64,000 nt of DNA from Cryobacterium flavum (GTDB taxonomy: Bacteria > Actinomycetota > Actinomycetes > Actinomycetales > Microbacteriaceae). Both the position numbers and the translations under genes were made by a program. Location of the stretch: NCBI RefSeq assembly GCF_900103805.1, contig NZ_FNIB01000005.1, positions 186,001 to 250,000 of the forward strand, given 5' to 3'. Position 1 is the first letter of the stretch. Every line of letters begins with the position of its first letter. The notes beneath the pieces were generated by a model, which did no database searches, was not told the DNA's origin, and saw only the letters and a list, made by a program, of their open reading frames with translations. Positions 1-8,193 of this stretch are shown here, piece by piece.

Positions 1-2
1 AC

Positions 3-617
3 GACCAGGGCGTCATGCTCAGCGACATTCTGCCGACCGGTTTTGAAATCGGCGTGCAGTACGGCCGGGTCAAGCCCGGCGATGTCGTCGCCGTGATCGG
101 CGCCGGCCCGGTGGGGCTGGCCGCCATCGCCACCGCCGGACTCTACGGGGCCGCGAGCATCATCGCCATCGACCTCGACGAAAACCGCCTCGAACGGGCC
201 CGAGACTTCGGCGCCACCGACACGGTCGTCTCCGGTGCGGCGGATTGGAAGGAACAAGTCCTCGCGCTCACCGACGGCGCCGGCGTCGACGTCGCCATCG
301 AGGCCGTCGGCATACCGCAGACCTTCACCATGGCCACCGAGATCGTGCGCCCCGGCGGCAACGTCGCCAACGTGGGCGTGCACGGCAAGCCCGTCGACCT
401 GCACCTGGAGAACCTGTGGATCCAGAACATCAACATCAGCATGGGCCTGGTCAACGCCAACACCACGAAGATGCTGCTGAAGCTCGTTGCGAGCAAGAAG
501 CTGGCGGCCGAGAAACTCGTCACGCACCACTTCAGTTTCGATCAGTTCCTCGAGGCCTACGACACCTTCGGCCGCGCGGCCGAAACCAAGGCCCTCAAGG
601 TCGTCCTTTCCCGCTAG
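3..617 (+). CDS. Zinc-dependent alcohol dehydrogenase, C-terminal part (5' end outside window)
   Basis: The reading frame is open from the first complete codon of the window, so the start and the zinc-binding N-terminal half lie upstream. The visible 204 residues hold the nucleotide-binding Rossmann fold: a GAGPVGLAA loop about 30 residues in and a conserved DVAIEAVG segment. These are typical of the medium-chain dehydrogenase superfamily, which interconverts alcohols and aldehydes or ketones with NAD(P)H. The exact substrate cannot be inferred without the N-terminus. A flavodoxin-like gene follows after 26 nt on the same strand, so the two may be cotranscribed. A tandem universal stress protein comes next, a grouping that fits a low-oxygen or redox-stress role, but that is inference. 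Confidence 0.85.
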   Translation, partial: DQGVMLSDILPTGFEIGVQYGRVKPGDVVAVIGAGPVGLAAIATAGLYGAASIIAIDLDENRLERARDFGATDTVVSGAADWKEQVLALTDGAGVDVAIEAVGIPQTFTMATEIVRPGGNVANVGVHGKPVDLHLENLWIQNINISMGLVNANTTKMLLKLVASKKLAAEKLVTHHFSFDQFLEAYDTFGRAAETKALKVVLSR

Positions 618-643
618 TTCCGCGCCCACTGCCTGGAGGTTTC

Positions 644-1204
644 ATGCGCGCCCTGATCGTCTACGAATCGATGTACGGCAACACTCGTCTCGTCGCCGAG
701 GCGATCGGGCGCGGCCTGGCCCCGGCCGAGGTGATCCTCGTGCCCACGAATCAGGCCGCGGGCGTTGACCTGTCGCAGGTCGACCTGCTCGTGGTCGGCG
801 GCCCCACCCACGTGCACGGCATGAGCCGACCGAGCACCCGTCAGGGCGCGATCGACGCCGCCATCACGCCCCAGCACACCCTGCACCTCGAAGCGGATGC
901 CGCCGGCTCCGGCGTGCGCGAATGGCTCGCGTCCCTGAACGGGCTGGCCTGCCGCGCTGCGGCGTTCGACACCCGGCAGGAGGGCCCGATCCTGCTGACC
1001 GGGCACGCCGCCAAGAGCATCAGCAAGAACCTGCTCGCCGCCGGCGCCGACGTCATCGCCGACGCGACGAGTTTTCTGGTGAACAAGAGCATTGCGCTGG
1101 TGCCGGGCGAGGTGCGGCGCGCCGAGGCGTGGGGCACCATGTTGCGGGAGCGGTCGGCGCCGGGCCCCCAGCATCCGTTTACGGGCGCAATCACCACCGC
1201 CTGA
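644..1204 (+). CDS. Flavodoxin-like domain protein
   Basis: A 186-residue protein with an N-terminal flavodoxin-like signature: a beta strand MRALIVYES followed by the loop MYGNTR, which in the family binds FMN phosphate. A second conserved stretch, VVGGPTHVHGMSRP (about residues 50-63), matches the flavin-side loop of flavodoxins. Such proteins carry electrons or act as small NAD(P)H:quinone-type reductases; which applies here is unknown. The ATG has a TGGAGG ribosome site about 7 nt upstream. It lies just behind the alcohol dehydrogenase fragment and probably shares its transcript. Confidence 0.8.
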   Translation: MRALIVYESMYGNTRLVAEAIGRGLAPAEVILVPTNQAAGVDLSQVDLLVVGGPTHVHGMSRPSTRQGAIDAAITPQHTLHLEADAAGSGVREWLASLNGLACRAAAFDTRQEGPILLTGHAAKSISKNLLAAGADVIADATSFLVNKSIALVPGEVRRAEAWGTMLRERSAPGPQHPFTGAITTA

Positions 1205-1216
1205 ATCACTCGGGAT

Positions 1217-1233
1217 GTGACTTAAGGCCCTAC
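1217..1233. promoter_or_regulatory. Possible DosR/DevR-type box upstream of the universal stress gene
   Basis: GTGACTTAAGGCCC differs at two positions from the idealised symmetric GGGACTTAAGTCCC form of the DosR (DevR) binding site. It lies about 100 bp before a tandem universal stress protein, a common DosR-regulon member in actinobacteria. No DosR regulator is in the window, so the call rests on motif and neighbour alone. Confidence 0.4.
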
Positions 1234-1330
1234 TCGGGGGTGCCGCCGATGGCTAACGTGAAGAACACTCGTTGGTGACGCTCACACGACATTCCCGCTC
1301 GTGGCCCGCCCCCGAAGAAGGGATTTTCTC

Positions 1331-2194
1331 ATGACACACACGCTCACACGGAGCCAGACGGTCGTCGCCTGGGACGGGTCGGAACCCGCCAGGGCAGCCC
1401 TCGATTGGTCGCTCGCCCGCAACAACGACGGCGAACTCAACCTGGTGCGCATCCTCGATCGCACCGTGTCATCGGCTGATTACTTCACCGAGGAATCCGC
1501 CACGGTGCGCGCCCGGGAGGTGCTCAAGGACGACGCCGACCGGGTGAGCGCAAAATTCCCGGATCTCACCGTGCATGCCGATCTGCGCTCCGGCGACCCG
1601 ATCACCGAACTGCGTGCCCTGAGCGGAGCCGATACCCTCGTCGTGGTCGGAACGCACCGCCGCCGCGGGTCGACCCTGCGCTACGAATGGTCGATGGGGG
1701 CCAGGCTGGCCGGTTCGGCCAACGGACCGATCGCGATCATCCCGGAGGGTGACAACAAACCTCACTCGGGCATCGTTGTCGGCGTCGACGGTTCGGCCGC
1801 GTCGAATGCCGCCGTGGACTTCGCCGCCGAGGAGGCCGACCGCACCGGTCAAGAACTGTACGCGATCCACGCCTGGCAGGAACCGCTGGTCTGGCGCGAC
1901 ACGACCGAACCCGACGCCTGGTTCCTCCAGACGCTCGAGACCTCCCATCGGCGCATCCTCGACGAATCGCTGCTGGCCGTGGCTCGCCGCTTTCCGTCGC
2001 TCGTTATTCGGGCCTCACTGGTGCGGGGAGCCCCGCAATCGGCGCTGCTCGATGCGGCCCGTGGGGCTGCGCTGCTCGTCGTCGGTGATCACGGGCAGAA
2101 GGGCATCTCGAAACTGCTGCTCGGGTCGGTGAGCCACTCGATCGTGCTCAACATCCAGTCGCCCATGGTGGTCATCCCCGCGCCGTCCGCGTGA
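1331..2194 (+). CDS. Tandem universal stress protein (two UspA domains)
   Basis: A 287-residue cytoplasmic protein made of two UspA folds, roughly residues 8-145 and 148-287. Each begins with a strand and acidic loop (VVAWDGSEPA and IVVGVDGSAA). The second domain carries the ATP-loop pattern G-x2-G-x9-G-S (GDHG followed by GS); in the first this loop is degenerate, suggesting that only one half binds nucleotide. Tandem Usp proteins in actinobacteria are linked to hypoxia, starvation and dormancy. The ATG at 1331 was chosen over an in-frame ATG at 1301 because GAAGAAGGG precedes it at good spacing and homology begins there. Confidence 0.9.
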   Translation: MTHTLTRSQTVVAWDGSEPARAALDWSLARNNDGELNLVRILDRTVSSADYFTEESATVRAREVLKDDADRVSAKFPDLTVHADLRSGDPITELRALSGADTLVVVGTHRRRGSTLRYEWSMGARLAGSANGPIAIIPEGDNKPHSGIVVGVDGSAASNAAVDFAAEEADRTGQELYAIHAWQEPLVWRDTTEPDAWFLQTLETSHRRILDESLLAVARRFPSLVIRASLVRGAPQSALLDAARGAALLVVGDHGQKGISKLLLGSVSHSIVLNIQSPMVVIPAPSA

Positions 2195-2220
2195 GCGGTC
2201 GCCGGGTTCTCCGGCTCGCT

Positions 2221-2304
2221 GCGCTGGACTTGCGCCGGTGCGCGGGAGTTGTGGCCTGGCCGGTACTCCCGCGCGTCGCGCCGCGCTGGACTTGCGCCAG
2301 TGCG
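2221..2304. repeat. Pair of 22-bp near-identical direct repeats in an intergenic gap
   Basis: Two copies of GCGCTGGACTTGCGCC(G/A)GTGCG start at 2221 and 2283, 62 bp apart, differing at one base. They sit in a non-coding GC-rich stretch between the convergent universal stress gene and the VOC gene. No function is known. It may be a short intergenic repeat of the genome or part of a terminator region. Confidence 0.6.
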
Positions 2305-2358
2305 CCCCAGTTGCGCCTCGCGCGCAGCGGCGCAGCTCCCGCGTAGGCAGAAACAGGG

Positions 2359-2715
2359 CTAATAGACCTCGCGAAAGTGCCCGATGAAGGTGATCGTGTT
2401 GCCCTCCGGGTCGACGATGGTGGAGAGCTGCACGCCCTTGTTCGCCTGCACGATCTCGCCCGGTTCCAGCCCGTGACCGTGCAGTTCGGCGGGGTGCGCT
2501 GGCAGGTCATCGACGGCGAAATTGAGCAGACCGGTGCCGGCGCGGGTCTCATCGTGAGTGAGCTGCAGCCATCCGTTGTCGGTCATCCGCCATTCCACGA
2601 GCAGACCGGCCATGGGAGCATTGTCGGCCCGGCGGCCGAGGAGTCGTTCGTACCAGCGGTGTGCGGCCTCAAAATCGGCCACCGGAACGACGGCGAGAAG
2701 ATGATTGATGGTCAT
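2359..2715 (-). CDS. VOC-family (glyoxalase/bleomycin-resistance fold) protein
   Basis: A 118-residue protein that fits one vicinal-oxygen-chelate module pair: MTINHLLAVVPVADFEAAHRWYERLLG at the N-terminus is given here only in outline (strand, then helix with WYERLLG), and the C-terminus has the typical STIVDPEGNTITFIG. VOC proteins include metal-dependent isomerases and dioxygenases as well as antibiotic-binding proteins. The short length and lack of partner genes do not define a reaction. The ATG at 2715 follows a GGAGG site; an upstream in-frame extension lacks family similarity. Confidence 0.85.
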   Translation of the reverse strand: MTINHLLAVVPVADFEAAHRWYERLLGRRADNAPMAGLLVEWRMTDNGWLQLTHDETRAGTGLLNFAVDDLPAHPAELHGHGLEPGEIVQANKGVQLSTIVDPEGNTITFIGHFREVY

Positions 2716-2923
2716 GGGGCCTCCTCGGTTCACGCTTGGTGTCGCCACCGCACCCCGACCGGCCGCGCATGGCCCGGGTCGCGTCGGTCGGAGCCGCCGG
2801 GCGAGCTCGCGGCACTCGTTGGAGATGGCGGCACCCGTAGGAGTGAGTGCCCGGTCCTCTGAGGAGTGCCACGACGAGCGGATGCCCGGCTCCCGCAAGT
2901 GCCACAAGCTTGCCGAGCCCGGT

Positions 2924-2929
2924 TAGGGT
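2924..2929 (+). promoter_or_regulatory. Extended -10 element (TAGGGT), likely leaderless start
   Basis: TAGGGT lies 6 nt before the ATG at 2936, and no ribosome-binding site is present. Transcription starting about 7 nt after the hexamer would begin at or next to the start codon, the hallmark of a leaderless mRNA, which is frequent in actinobacteria. Confidence 0.5.
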
Positions 2930-2935
2930 TTTGAT

Positions 2936-3889
2936 ATGAGCTCCTTTGCGCTGCCCCGCCGTTCCCTGCGCATTCTGGCGACCGGAGTGGCCCTCGTCGG
3001 GCTCGCGGCGACGCTCATCGCCAGCCCGGCCCCGCCAGCCACAGCCGCCGCTCCCGCTTCCACAGTCGCCCCAGCCGCCGCGGCCACCGCCCCGGACGCC
3101 TCCGACCCCACACCGATCGACCCCGCCACCTTCGACCCCGGCCTCATCATCAGCGACTACAACTTCTTCAACCCGGACGCCCTCCCCGAGAGCGGCATCC
3201 AGGATTTTCTCGAGGCTCGCTCCTGCCGGCCGAGCGACGGCGTGCCGTGCCTCTGGGAGTACCGCGAGACGACGACCAGCCAGCCAGCCAAGGGCGACGG
3301 GCACTGCCTGCCGTACACCGGCGCTGAGAACGAATCGGCCGCCCGCATCATCGCGAAGATCGCGGCGGCCTGCACGATCAGCCCAGAGGTCTTGCTGGTG
3401 CTGCTGCAGAAGGAGCAGTCGCTGCTGACCCGGCCCAGCGCATCCGGTTATCTGCGCGCCACCGGCTACGGCTGCCCGGACACCGCGGACTGCGACGCCC
3501 AGTACTTCGGCTTCTTCAACCAGGTCTACAACGCGGCCTGGCAGTTTCGGCAGTACACCCAGGAGCCCGACCGGGCGTTCCAGATCGGCAGCGTCGACGT
3601 GGGCTTCAACCCCAACGCCGAGTGCGGCGCCTCCACCGTCGCCATCAAAAATCAGGCCACCGCCAATCTCTACAACTACACGCCGTACCAGCCCAACCCG
3701 GTCGCCCTCGCGAAGGCCGGCGACGAGGGCGACGGATGCTCGACCTACGGCAACCTCAATTTCTGGCTGTTCTACAACGCCTGGTTCGGAGTCTCCACCC
3801 TCGAACCGTTCTCAGTGCTGTTCGACGACTGCCTCAACTATGTCGGCGGCCAGGGCTGCCGTGTTCCGACGCTGATCCCCACACCGTGA
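2936..3889 (+). CDS. Secreted protein of a conserved actinobacterial family, function unknown
   Basis: A 317-residue protein with a signal peptide (PRRSLRI, then a hydrophobic core and an Ala/Pro-rich end near residues 30-40). A low-complexity Ala/Pro/Thr linker runs to about residue 60. The mature domain has conserved stretches such as IISDYNFFN, IQDFLE, LLVLLQKEQSLL and YFGFFNQVYNAAWQF, ending with NFWLFYNAWFG, and several cysteines that may pair outside the cell. I recognise this as a family common in Arthrobacter and Microbacteriaceae; some members have been labelled hemagglutinin, without firm evidence. The glutamate in LLQKEQ is placed as in lysozyme-like folds, so a peptidoglycan role is possible. 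The stop overlaps the GTG of the next secreted protein. Confidence 0.75.
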   Translation: MSSFALPRRSLRILATGVALVGLAATLIASPAPPATAAAPASTVAPAAAATAPDASDPTPIDPATFDPGLIISDYNFFNPDALPESGIQDFLEARSCRPSDGVPCLWEYRETTTSQPAKGDGHCLPYTGAENESAARIIAKIAAACTISPEVLLVLLQKEQSLLTRPSASGYLRATGYGCPDTADCDAQYFGFFNQVYNAAWQFRQYTQEPDRAFQIGSVDVGFNPNAECGASTVAIKNQATANLYNYTPYQPNPVALAKAGDEGDGCSTYGNLNFWLFYNAWFGVSTLEPFSVLFDDCLNYVGGQGCRVPTLIPTP

Positions 3890-5082
3890 GTCAGTTCGCG
3901 CGCGGTCCAAGCCTGCGGCGATTGGCGCAAGTGACCTGCCTCGCCGTTGTCCTCGCGTCGATCGTTGCAGCAGCGCCCTCGGCGTCGGCAGCCGACGATT
4001 ACCCCACCTGGGCCGAGGTTGACGCCGCCCGGTCGAGCGAGACCGCCACGGCCGCCGAGGTGAAACGGATCGAGTCCGCGCTCGATGGCCTGCAGGCGCG
4101 CGCGGCCGCTCTCGGCGATACGGCCGTGACCGAGACCGCGCTCGCTGCGGTGGCTCAGGCTGAGCTCGAGAAGGCGACCACCCAGCAAACGGTGCTGACG
4201 GCCCGAGCGGATGCGGCATCCGCTCGGGCTGATGCGAGCGGTGAGCGCCTCGGCGTGCTCGGCGCCCAGCTCTACCGTTCCGGCGGCAGCAGCCTCGCCG
4301 TGGGCGCCCTCTTCGATGGCGGGAAGGCCAACGACCTGCTCTTTCAGCTCGGCGCCATGTCCCGGCTCACGGAGCAGGCGGGCCTGATCACCGAGCAGGC
4401 CGATACCGAGCGCAACGCGGCGGCAGCCCTCACCGCTCAGGCCGACATGAAGACACGGGAGCGCGATCGCCTGCACGACGAGACCCTGTCAGCTCTGGCG
4501 GCTACCGAGACGGCGCAGCAGTCAGCGGATGCCGAAGTTGCCCGCAAGCAGGCGTCCAGCGATGTTCTCTATGCCCAGCTGGCCTCCCTCAAGAACACGT
4601 CCGCGGAGGTGGAACGGCAGTACCGCACCGGCGTGACCGCGCAGCACGACTACGAAGAGCAACAGCGGCAGGCCGCAGAAAACGCCGGAGCCGGGGATGC
4701 GGGCGAGCAACCGACCGTTCCCAGTGTCCCGACCAGCCCGGTCGTTCCGGTCGTTCCCCCGACCGGCGGTACCGTCGACCGCCCCGGCGCCCAGCGCATT
4801 GCTGCGGCCCAGGTGGCAGCCAGGGGCTGGGGCGACGCCGAGCTGACCTGCCTGGTCTCCCTGTGGCAGCGCGAGTCCGGCTGGCGAGTGAACGCCTACA
4901 ACGCCAGCAGCGGCGCGTACGGAATTCCGCAGTCCCTGCCCGGAAGCAAGATGGCTTCGGCCGGCGATGACTGGCAGACCAACCCGGCCACTCAGATCAG
5001 CTGGGGCCTCGGCTACATCGCCTCACGCTACGGCACGCCCTGCGGCGCCTGGGAGCACTCCGAGACCAACAACTGGTACTGA
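3886..5082 (+). CDS. Secreted coiled-coil protein with C-terminal lysozyme/transglycosylase-like domain
   Basis: A 398-residue protein. The start is GTG at 3886, overlapping the previous stop as GTGA, which suggests translational coupling. A signal peptide covers about residues 1-35, ending in ASA. Residues 40-270 are Ala/Glu/Gln-rich with a heptad-like pattern, as in the coiled-coil regulatory regions of cell-wall hydrolases. A Pro/Val linker follows. The last 90 residues form a lysozyme-like domain: LVSLWQRESGW with the expected catalytic glutamate, then GAYGIPQSLPG and GLGYIASRYG. It probably cleaves peptidoglycan glycan strands in the cell wall. The open frame upstream of 3886 is only the shadow of the preceding gene. 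Confidence 0.85.
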   Translation: MSQFARGPSLRRLAQVTCLAVVLASIVAAAPSASAADDYPTWAEVDAARSSETATAAEVKRIESALDGLQARAAALGDTAVTETALAAVAQAELEKATTQQTVLTARADAASARADASGERLGVLGAQLYRSGGSSLAVGALFDGGKANDLLFQLGAMSRLTEQAGLITEQADTERNAAAALTAQADMKTRERDRLHDETLSALAATETAQQSADAEVARKQASSDVLYAQLASLKNTSAEVERQYRTGVTAQHDYEEQQRQAAENAGAGDAGEQPTVPSVPTSPVVPVVPPTGGTVDRPGAQRIAAAQVAARGWGDAELTCLVSLWQRESGWRVNAYNASSGAYGIPQSLPGSKMASAGDDWQTNPATQISWGLGYIASRYGTPCGAWEHSETNNWY

Positions 5083-5087
5083 GAAGG

Positions 5088-5846
5088 TCACTCCCGAACG
5101 CTGTACACCCACGGTACCTGGCCGATTTCGAGACGGTGCCGCCCGCCATCCCGCTCAGCGAGCGCGTCATCGGCGTAGGCGACGTCCCCCGCCCAGAACA
5201 GCGCCGGCCCGCGCTCGCTCGCACCAAGCCGGGTTTCGTAGTGCGCCAGTCCGCGCCGCCCGGCACTGGCCACGATTTCGGCCACCGTCCCGTACCCCTG
5301 CAGCCCGTGCAGGGTCACCCAGGTCGGCGCGACCAGGGTCATCACAGCGGATGCGTGCCGCTGAAGCGCCGCTTCCGGCCGCAGCCAGGCGTAGTCGATG
5401 ACTTCGTCTTCGGCGAGCGCGATGGAACCGGGCGGTGCCGTCGTGACGTAGAACCAGGTGCGCAGCCGCTTCGGGGCGCTCGACGGCGGAACCCACAGCG
5501 CCGTCGCCACGAGAGAGTCTGGCTCGACCTCGAGCCCGGTCTCCTCTCGCACCTCGCGCACGGCCGCCCGACGGGCGGCGAGTTGCTCGACGGTCTCGGC
5601 CCAAGCCGCCGAGCGGCGGTCGGGAGCCTGCACGGCGCGGCTGGCGCTGCCGGCCGGCGCTGCGGCATCCGCTTGCCGTCGATCGCCCGGGTCGACGCCG
5701 CCGCCCGGAAACACCCACGCCCCAGCGAAAGACCCGCGGTGACGGGGGCGTTCGAGCAGCAGCACTTCCGGCCCGGCGGAGCTGTCACGCAACAGAACGA
5801 CGGTCGCCGCGACCCCCAGGGGCACTGGTTCGGTATCGTGCGTCAT
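5088..5846 (-). CDS. NUDIX hydrolase, NUDT19-like with split Nudix box
   Basis: A 252-residue protein with the Nudix core: VFPGGGVDPGD, then after an insertion of about 30 residues (Ala-rich), REVREETGLEV, which supplies the metal-binding glutamates. A long insertion between the glycine and REXXEE halves of the box is characteristic of the NUDT19/RP2-type subfamily, whose characterised members hydrolyse CoA derivatives. That substrate is only inferred here. The ATG at 5846 is preceded by AAAGGA; an in-frame ATG 39 nt upstream has no such site. The gene converges with the secreted hydrolase gene, with only 5 nt between the two stops. Confidence 0.85.
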   Translation of the reverse strand: MTHDTEPVPLGVAATVVLLRDSSAGPEVLLLERPRHRGSFAGAWVFPGGGVDPGDRRQADAAAPAGSASRAVQAPDRRSAAWAETVEQLAARRAAVREVREETGLEVEPDSLVATALWVPPSSAPKRLRTWFYVTTAPPGSIALAEDEVIDYAWLRPEAALQRHASAVMTLVAPTWVTLHGLQGYGTVAEIVASAGRRGLAHYETRLGASERGPALFWAGDVAYADDALAERDGGRHRLEIGQVPWVYSVRE

Positions 5847-5998
5847 CGCCGGTCCTTTGGTGTCAGGTCGTGCAGTGTGATCCACCCTAACGCCCGGTAT
5901 CGGAACGACCCGGCCAGTAGGCTGAAAGTGAGCCGAAGCGTATCGCCGGTGCCACGAGGGTACCGTCGCTGTTTCGGTGCAAGGAGTAGTGAAGCATC

Positions 5999-7054
5999 AT
6001 GAAGGCAGCTCGTTTTCACGGCCCGGCAGACATTCGCATCGAGGACATTCCCGCACCCGAACTTCGACCGGGAGCCGTCGCCATCGACGTCGCCTGGTGC
6101 GGAATCTGCGGAACCGACCTGCACGAGTACCTCGAAGGGCCGATCTTCATTCCGGCCGAGGGACACCCCCACCCGCTCTCGCACGAAGAAGAACCGGTCA
6201 CGCTCGGGCACGAGTTCTCCGGCACCGTCACCGCGCTCGGCGAGGGTGTGACCGACCTCGCCGTCGGCGACAACGTCGTGGTCGAACCCTATTTCGTCTG
6301 CAACGAGTGTGCTCCCTGCCTGGCTGGCAACTACCACCTCTGCACGAAGATGGGCTTCATCGGCCTGGCCGGCGGAGGCGGCGGACTCAGCGAGAAGGTC
6401 GTCGTCGACCGCCGCTGGGTGCACGCGATCGGCGATATCCCGCTCGACGAAGCCGCGCTCATCGAACCGCTGTCCGTTGCCCACCACGCTTTCGTGCGCA
6501 GTGGAGCCAAGGCCGGCGATGTCGCCCTCATCGGCGGGGCCGGCCCGATCGGCCTGCTCGTCGCCGCAGTGCTCAAGGCCGAGGGCCTGACCGTGATCAT
6601 GTCCGAGCTCAGCGAGGCTCGCAAGGAGAAGGCGCGGGTCACCGGGGTGGCCGACCACGTGCTCGATCCCAGCAAGGAAGACGTCGTCGCCCGGGTGCGC
6701 GAACTCACCGGCGGCAACGGAGCTGACGTCTGCTTCGAGTGCACCAGCGTGAACGTTGTGCTGGGCCAGTTGTTCGACGCGGTTCGGCCCGCCGGCGTCA
6801 TCGTGAACGTGTCGATCTGGGGCAAGCCGGCCAGCATCGACATGCAGAAGCTCGTGCTCAAGGAGATCGACCTGCGCGGAACGATCGCGTACGTGCGCGA
6901 TCACCCGGCCACGATCAAGCTCGTGCAGGACGGCCGGGTCAAGCTGGCTCCCTTCATCACCGGGCGCATCGCCCTCGATGACCTGATCACACAGGGCTTC
7001 GACACGCTGATCAACCACAACGAGACCGCGGTCAAGATCATCGTGCACCCGTAA
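5999..7054 (+). CDS. Zinc-containing 2,3-butanediol-type dehydrogenase
   Basis: A 351-residue medium-chain dehydrogenase of full length. Catalytic zinc ligands appear in WCGICGTDLHEY and GHEFSG, followed by the four-cysteine structural zinc lobe C-x2-C-x2-C-x7-C (NECAPCLAGNYHLC). The NAD-binding loop is GGAGPIGLLVAA. The loop with EGPIFIP and the acidic HEEEPVTLGHE match (R,R)-butanediol dehydrogenase and related sugar-alcohol dehydrogenases, which reduce acetoin or oxidise butanediol. The sequence does not prove the substrate. AAGGAG lies somewhat far (about 14 nt) upstream of the ATG. The gene is divergent from the NUDIX gene. Confidence 0.88.
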   Translation: MKAARFHGPADIRIEDIPAPELRPGAVAIDVAWCGICGTDLHEYLEGPIFIPAEGHPHPLSHEEEPVTLGHEFSGTVTALGEGVTDLAVGDNVVVEPYFVCNECAPCLAGNYHLCTKMGFIGLAGGGGGLSEKVVVDRRWVHAIGDIPLDEAALIEPLSVAHHAFVRSGAKAGDVALIGGAGPIGLLVAAVLKAEGLTVIMSELSEARKEKARVTGVADHVLDPSKEDVVARVRELTGGNGADVCFECTSVNVVLGQLFDAVRPAGVIVNVSIWGKPASIDMQKLVLKEIDLRGTIAYVRDHPATIKLVQDGRVKLAPFITGRIALDDLITQGFDTLINHNETAVKIIVHP

Positions 7055-7105
7055 TCCGGGTTAACCGGCGGCGCCTCCAGTCGGGGACGCCGCCGATCGC
7101 GGCAG

Positions 7106-7111
7106 TAGGCT
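7106..7111 (+). promoter_or_regulatory. -10 element (TAGGCT) 7 nt before the ATG; likely leaderless
   Basis: TAGGCT ends 7 nt upstream of the ATG at 7119, with no Shine-Dalgarno sequence between. The layout is the same as upstream of the gene at 2936. Confidence 0.45.
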
Positions 7112-7118
7112 GCCTTCT

Positions 7119-7883
7119 ATGCCCGCCATCCTGCGCACGAGCCCGCTCACCCGCAGTCTGCTCGCGCCGAACGCCGGGCCGATGACGCTCGACGGCACCA
7201 ACAGTTATCTCATCGGAGCACCCGACTCGAGCGGCATCGTCGTAGTCGACCCGGGGCCGCTCGACGAGGGCCACCTCGCGGTCCTCGCCGCGGCCGGCCG
7301 GGTGGAACTCGTGCTGATCACGCACCGGCACGCCGACCACACCGCGGCGAGCGTTCGTTTCGCCGAGCTCACCGGAGCCCCGGTGCGGGCGTTCGATGCG
7401 GCCTTCTGCGTGAATGGTGACCCACTCAGCGACGGGGAGCTGCTCGCGGTCGCCAGCACCAGCATCCGCGTTCTCGCCACCCCCGGCCACACCGACGACT
7501 CGGTCTGCCTATACCTGCCGGGCGACGGCGAAGCCGGCTCTATACTCACCGGCGACACCATTCTCGGCCGCGGTACGTCCATCATCGACGACAGCCTCGC
7601 CGACTACCTGGCCTCGCTCGAGACCCTGCGCGCGCTCGGGTCTGCCACCGTTCTGCCCGCGCACGGCCCCGTATTGCCCGACCTCGCGGCCATCTGCACG
7701 GTCTACCTGGCGCACCGCCACGAGCGTCTCGATCAGGTGCGGGCCGCGCTTGGCGAACTCGGTTCCACAGCGACGGTGGCACAGGTCACCGATCTCGTTT
7801 ACGTCCAAACGGATGCCGCGGTGCGGTTCGCAGCCGAGGCCTCCGTCACAGCGCAGCTGGCCTACCTGCGCGCCGAGCGCTGA
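7119..7883 (+). CDS. MBL-fold metallo-hydrolase (LACTB2/glyoxalase II-like)
   Basis: A 254-residue protein with the metallo-beta-lactamase motif THRHADHT (about residues 68-75), further metal ligands in ATPGHTDDS and GDTILGRG, and a C-terminal histidine in AHGP. The N-terminus (NAGPMTLDGTNSYLIG) and the C-terminal helical extension with HRHERLDQV are those of the LACTB2-type branch. Members are metal-dependent thioesterases or nucleases. In actinobacteria this gene often sits near housekeeping genes. No SD sequence is visible; the mRNA looks leaderless. Confidence 0.88.
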   Translation: MPAILRTSPLTRSLLAPNAGPMTLDGTNSYLIGAPDSSGIVVVDPGPLDEGHLAVLAAAGRVELVLITHRHADHTAASVRFAELTGAPVRAFDAAFCVNGDPLSDGELLAVASTSIRVLATPGHTDDSVCLYLPGDGEAGSILTGDTILGRGTSIIDDSLADYLASLETLRALGSATVLPAHGPVLPDLAAICTVYLAHRHERLDQVRAALGELGSTATVAQVTDLVYVQTDAAVRFAAEASVTAQLAYLRAER

Positions 7884-7897
7884 CTGAGCTCGCGAGC

Positions 7898-8080
7898 CTA
7901 CTGGTCGGGCTTTTTGTCGTCAGTAGTCCGAGCCGCACGTGCCCGGGCCTCGAGGGTCCGGGCCGTCAGGGCGCGCGCCCGCGCAGCGGCAGTGTCCGCT
8001 GCAGCGCTAAATCGGGCATTTCTGCCCCCTGAGCTGGCTGCGCGGGCAACCTTGTTGCTCTGTTTGGGGTTTTGGGCCAT
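7898..8080 (-). CDS. Small basic Ala/Arg-rich protein
   Basis: A predicted 60-residue protein, rich in Ala, Arg and Thr with a Lys/Asp tail (DDKKPDQ) and no membrane segment. The start at 8080 (MAQNPKQSNK) has GGAG at good spacing, which supports real translation. It may bind nucleic acid or ribosomes because of its charge, but I recognise no family. It converges with the MBL hydrolase gene, with 14 nt between the stops. Confidence 0.6.
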   Translation of the reverse strand: MAQNPKQSNKVARAASSGGRNARFSAAADTAAARARALTARTLEARARAARTTDDKKPDQ

Positions 8081-8193
8081 GGTGCATTCTCCAATCACGT
8101 GAAAACGGGAGATGACTCCTGGTTGAACCCTATCCGCCCGACGTCGACGGCGCCTATGTGACGTTCGTCGGCGCCTCGCTCATCCCTCCACGT

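Noticed and set aside
5843-7048. A 401-codon minus-strand frame opposite the butanediol-type dehydrogenase
   Set aside because: Antisense shadow; the plus strand shows full zinc and NAD motifs.
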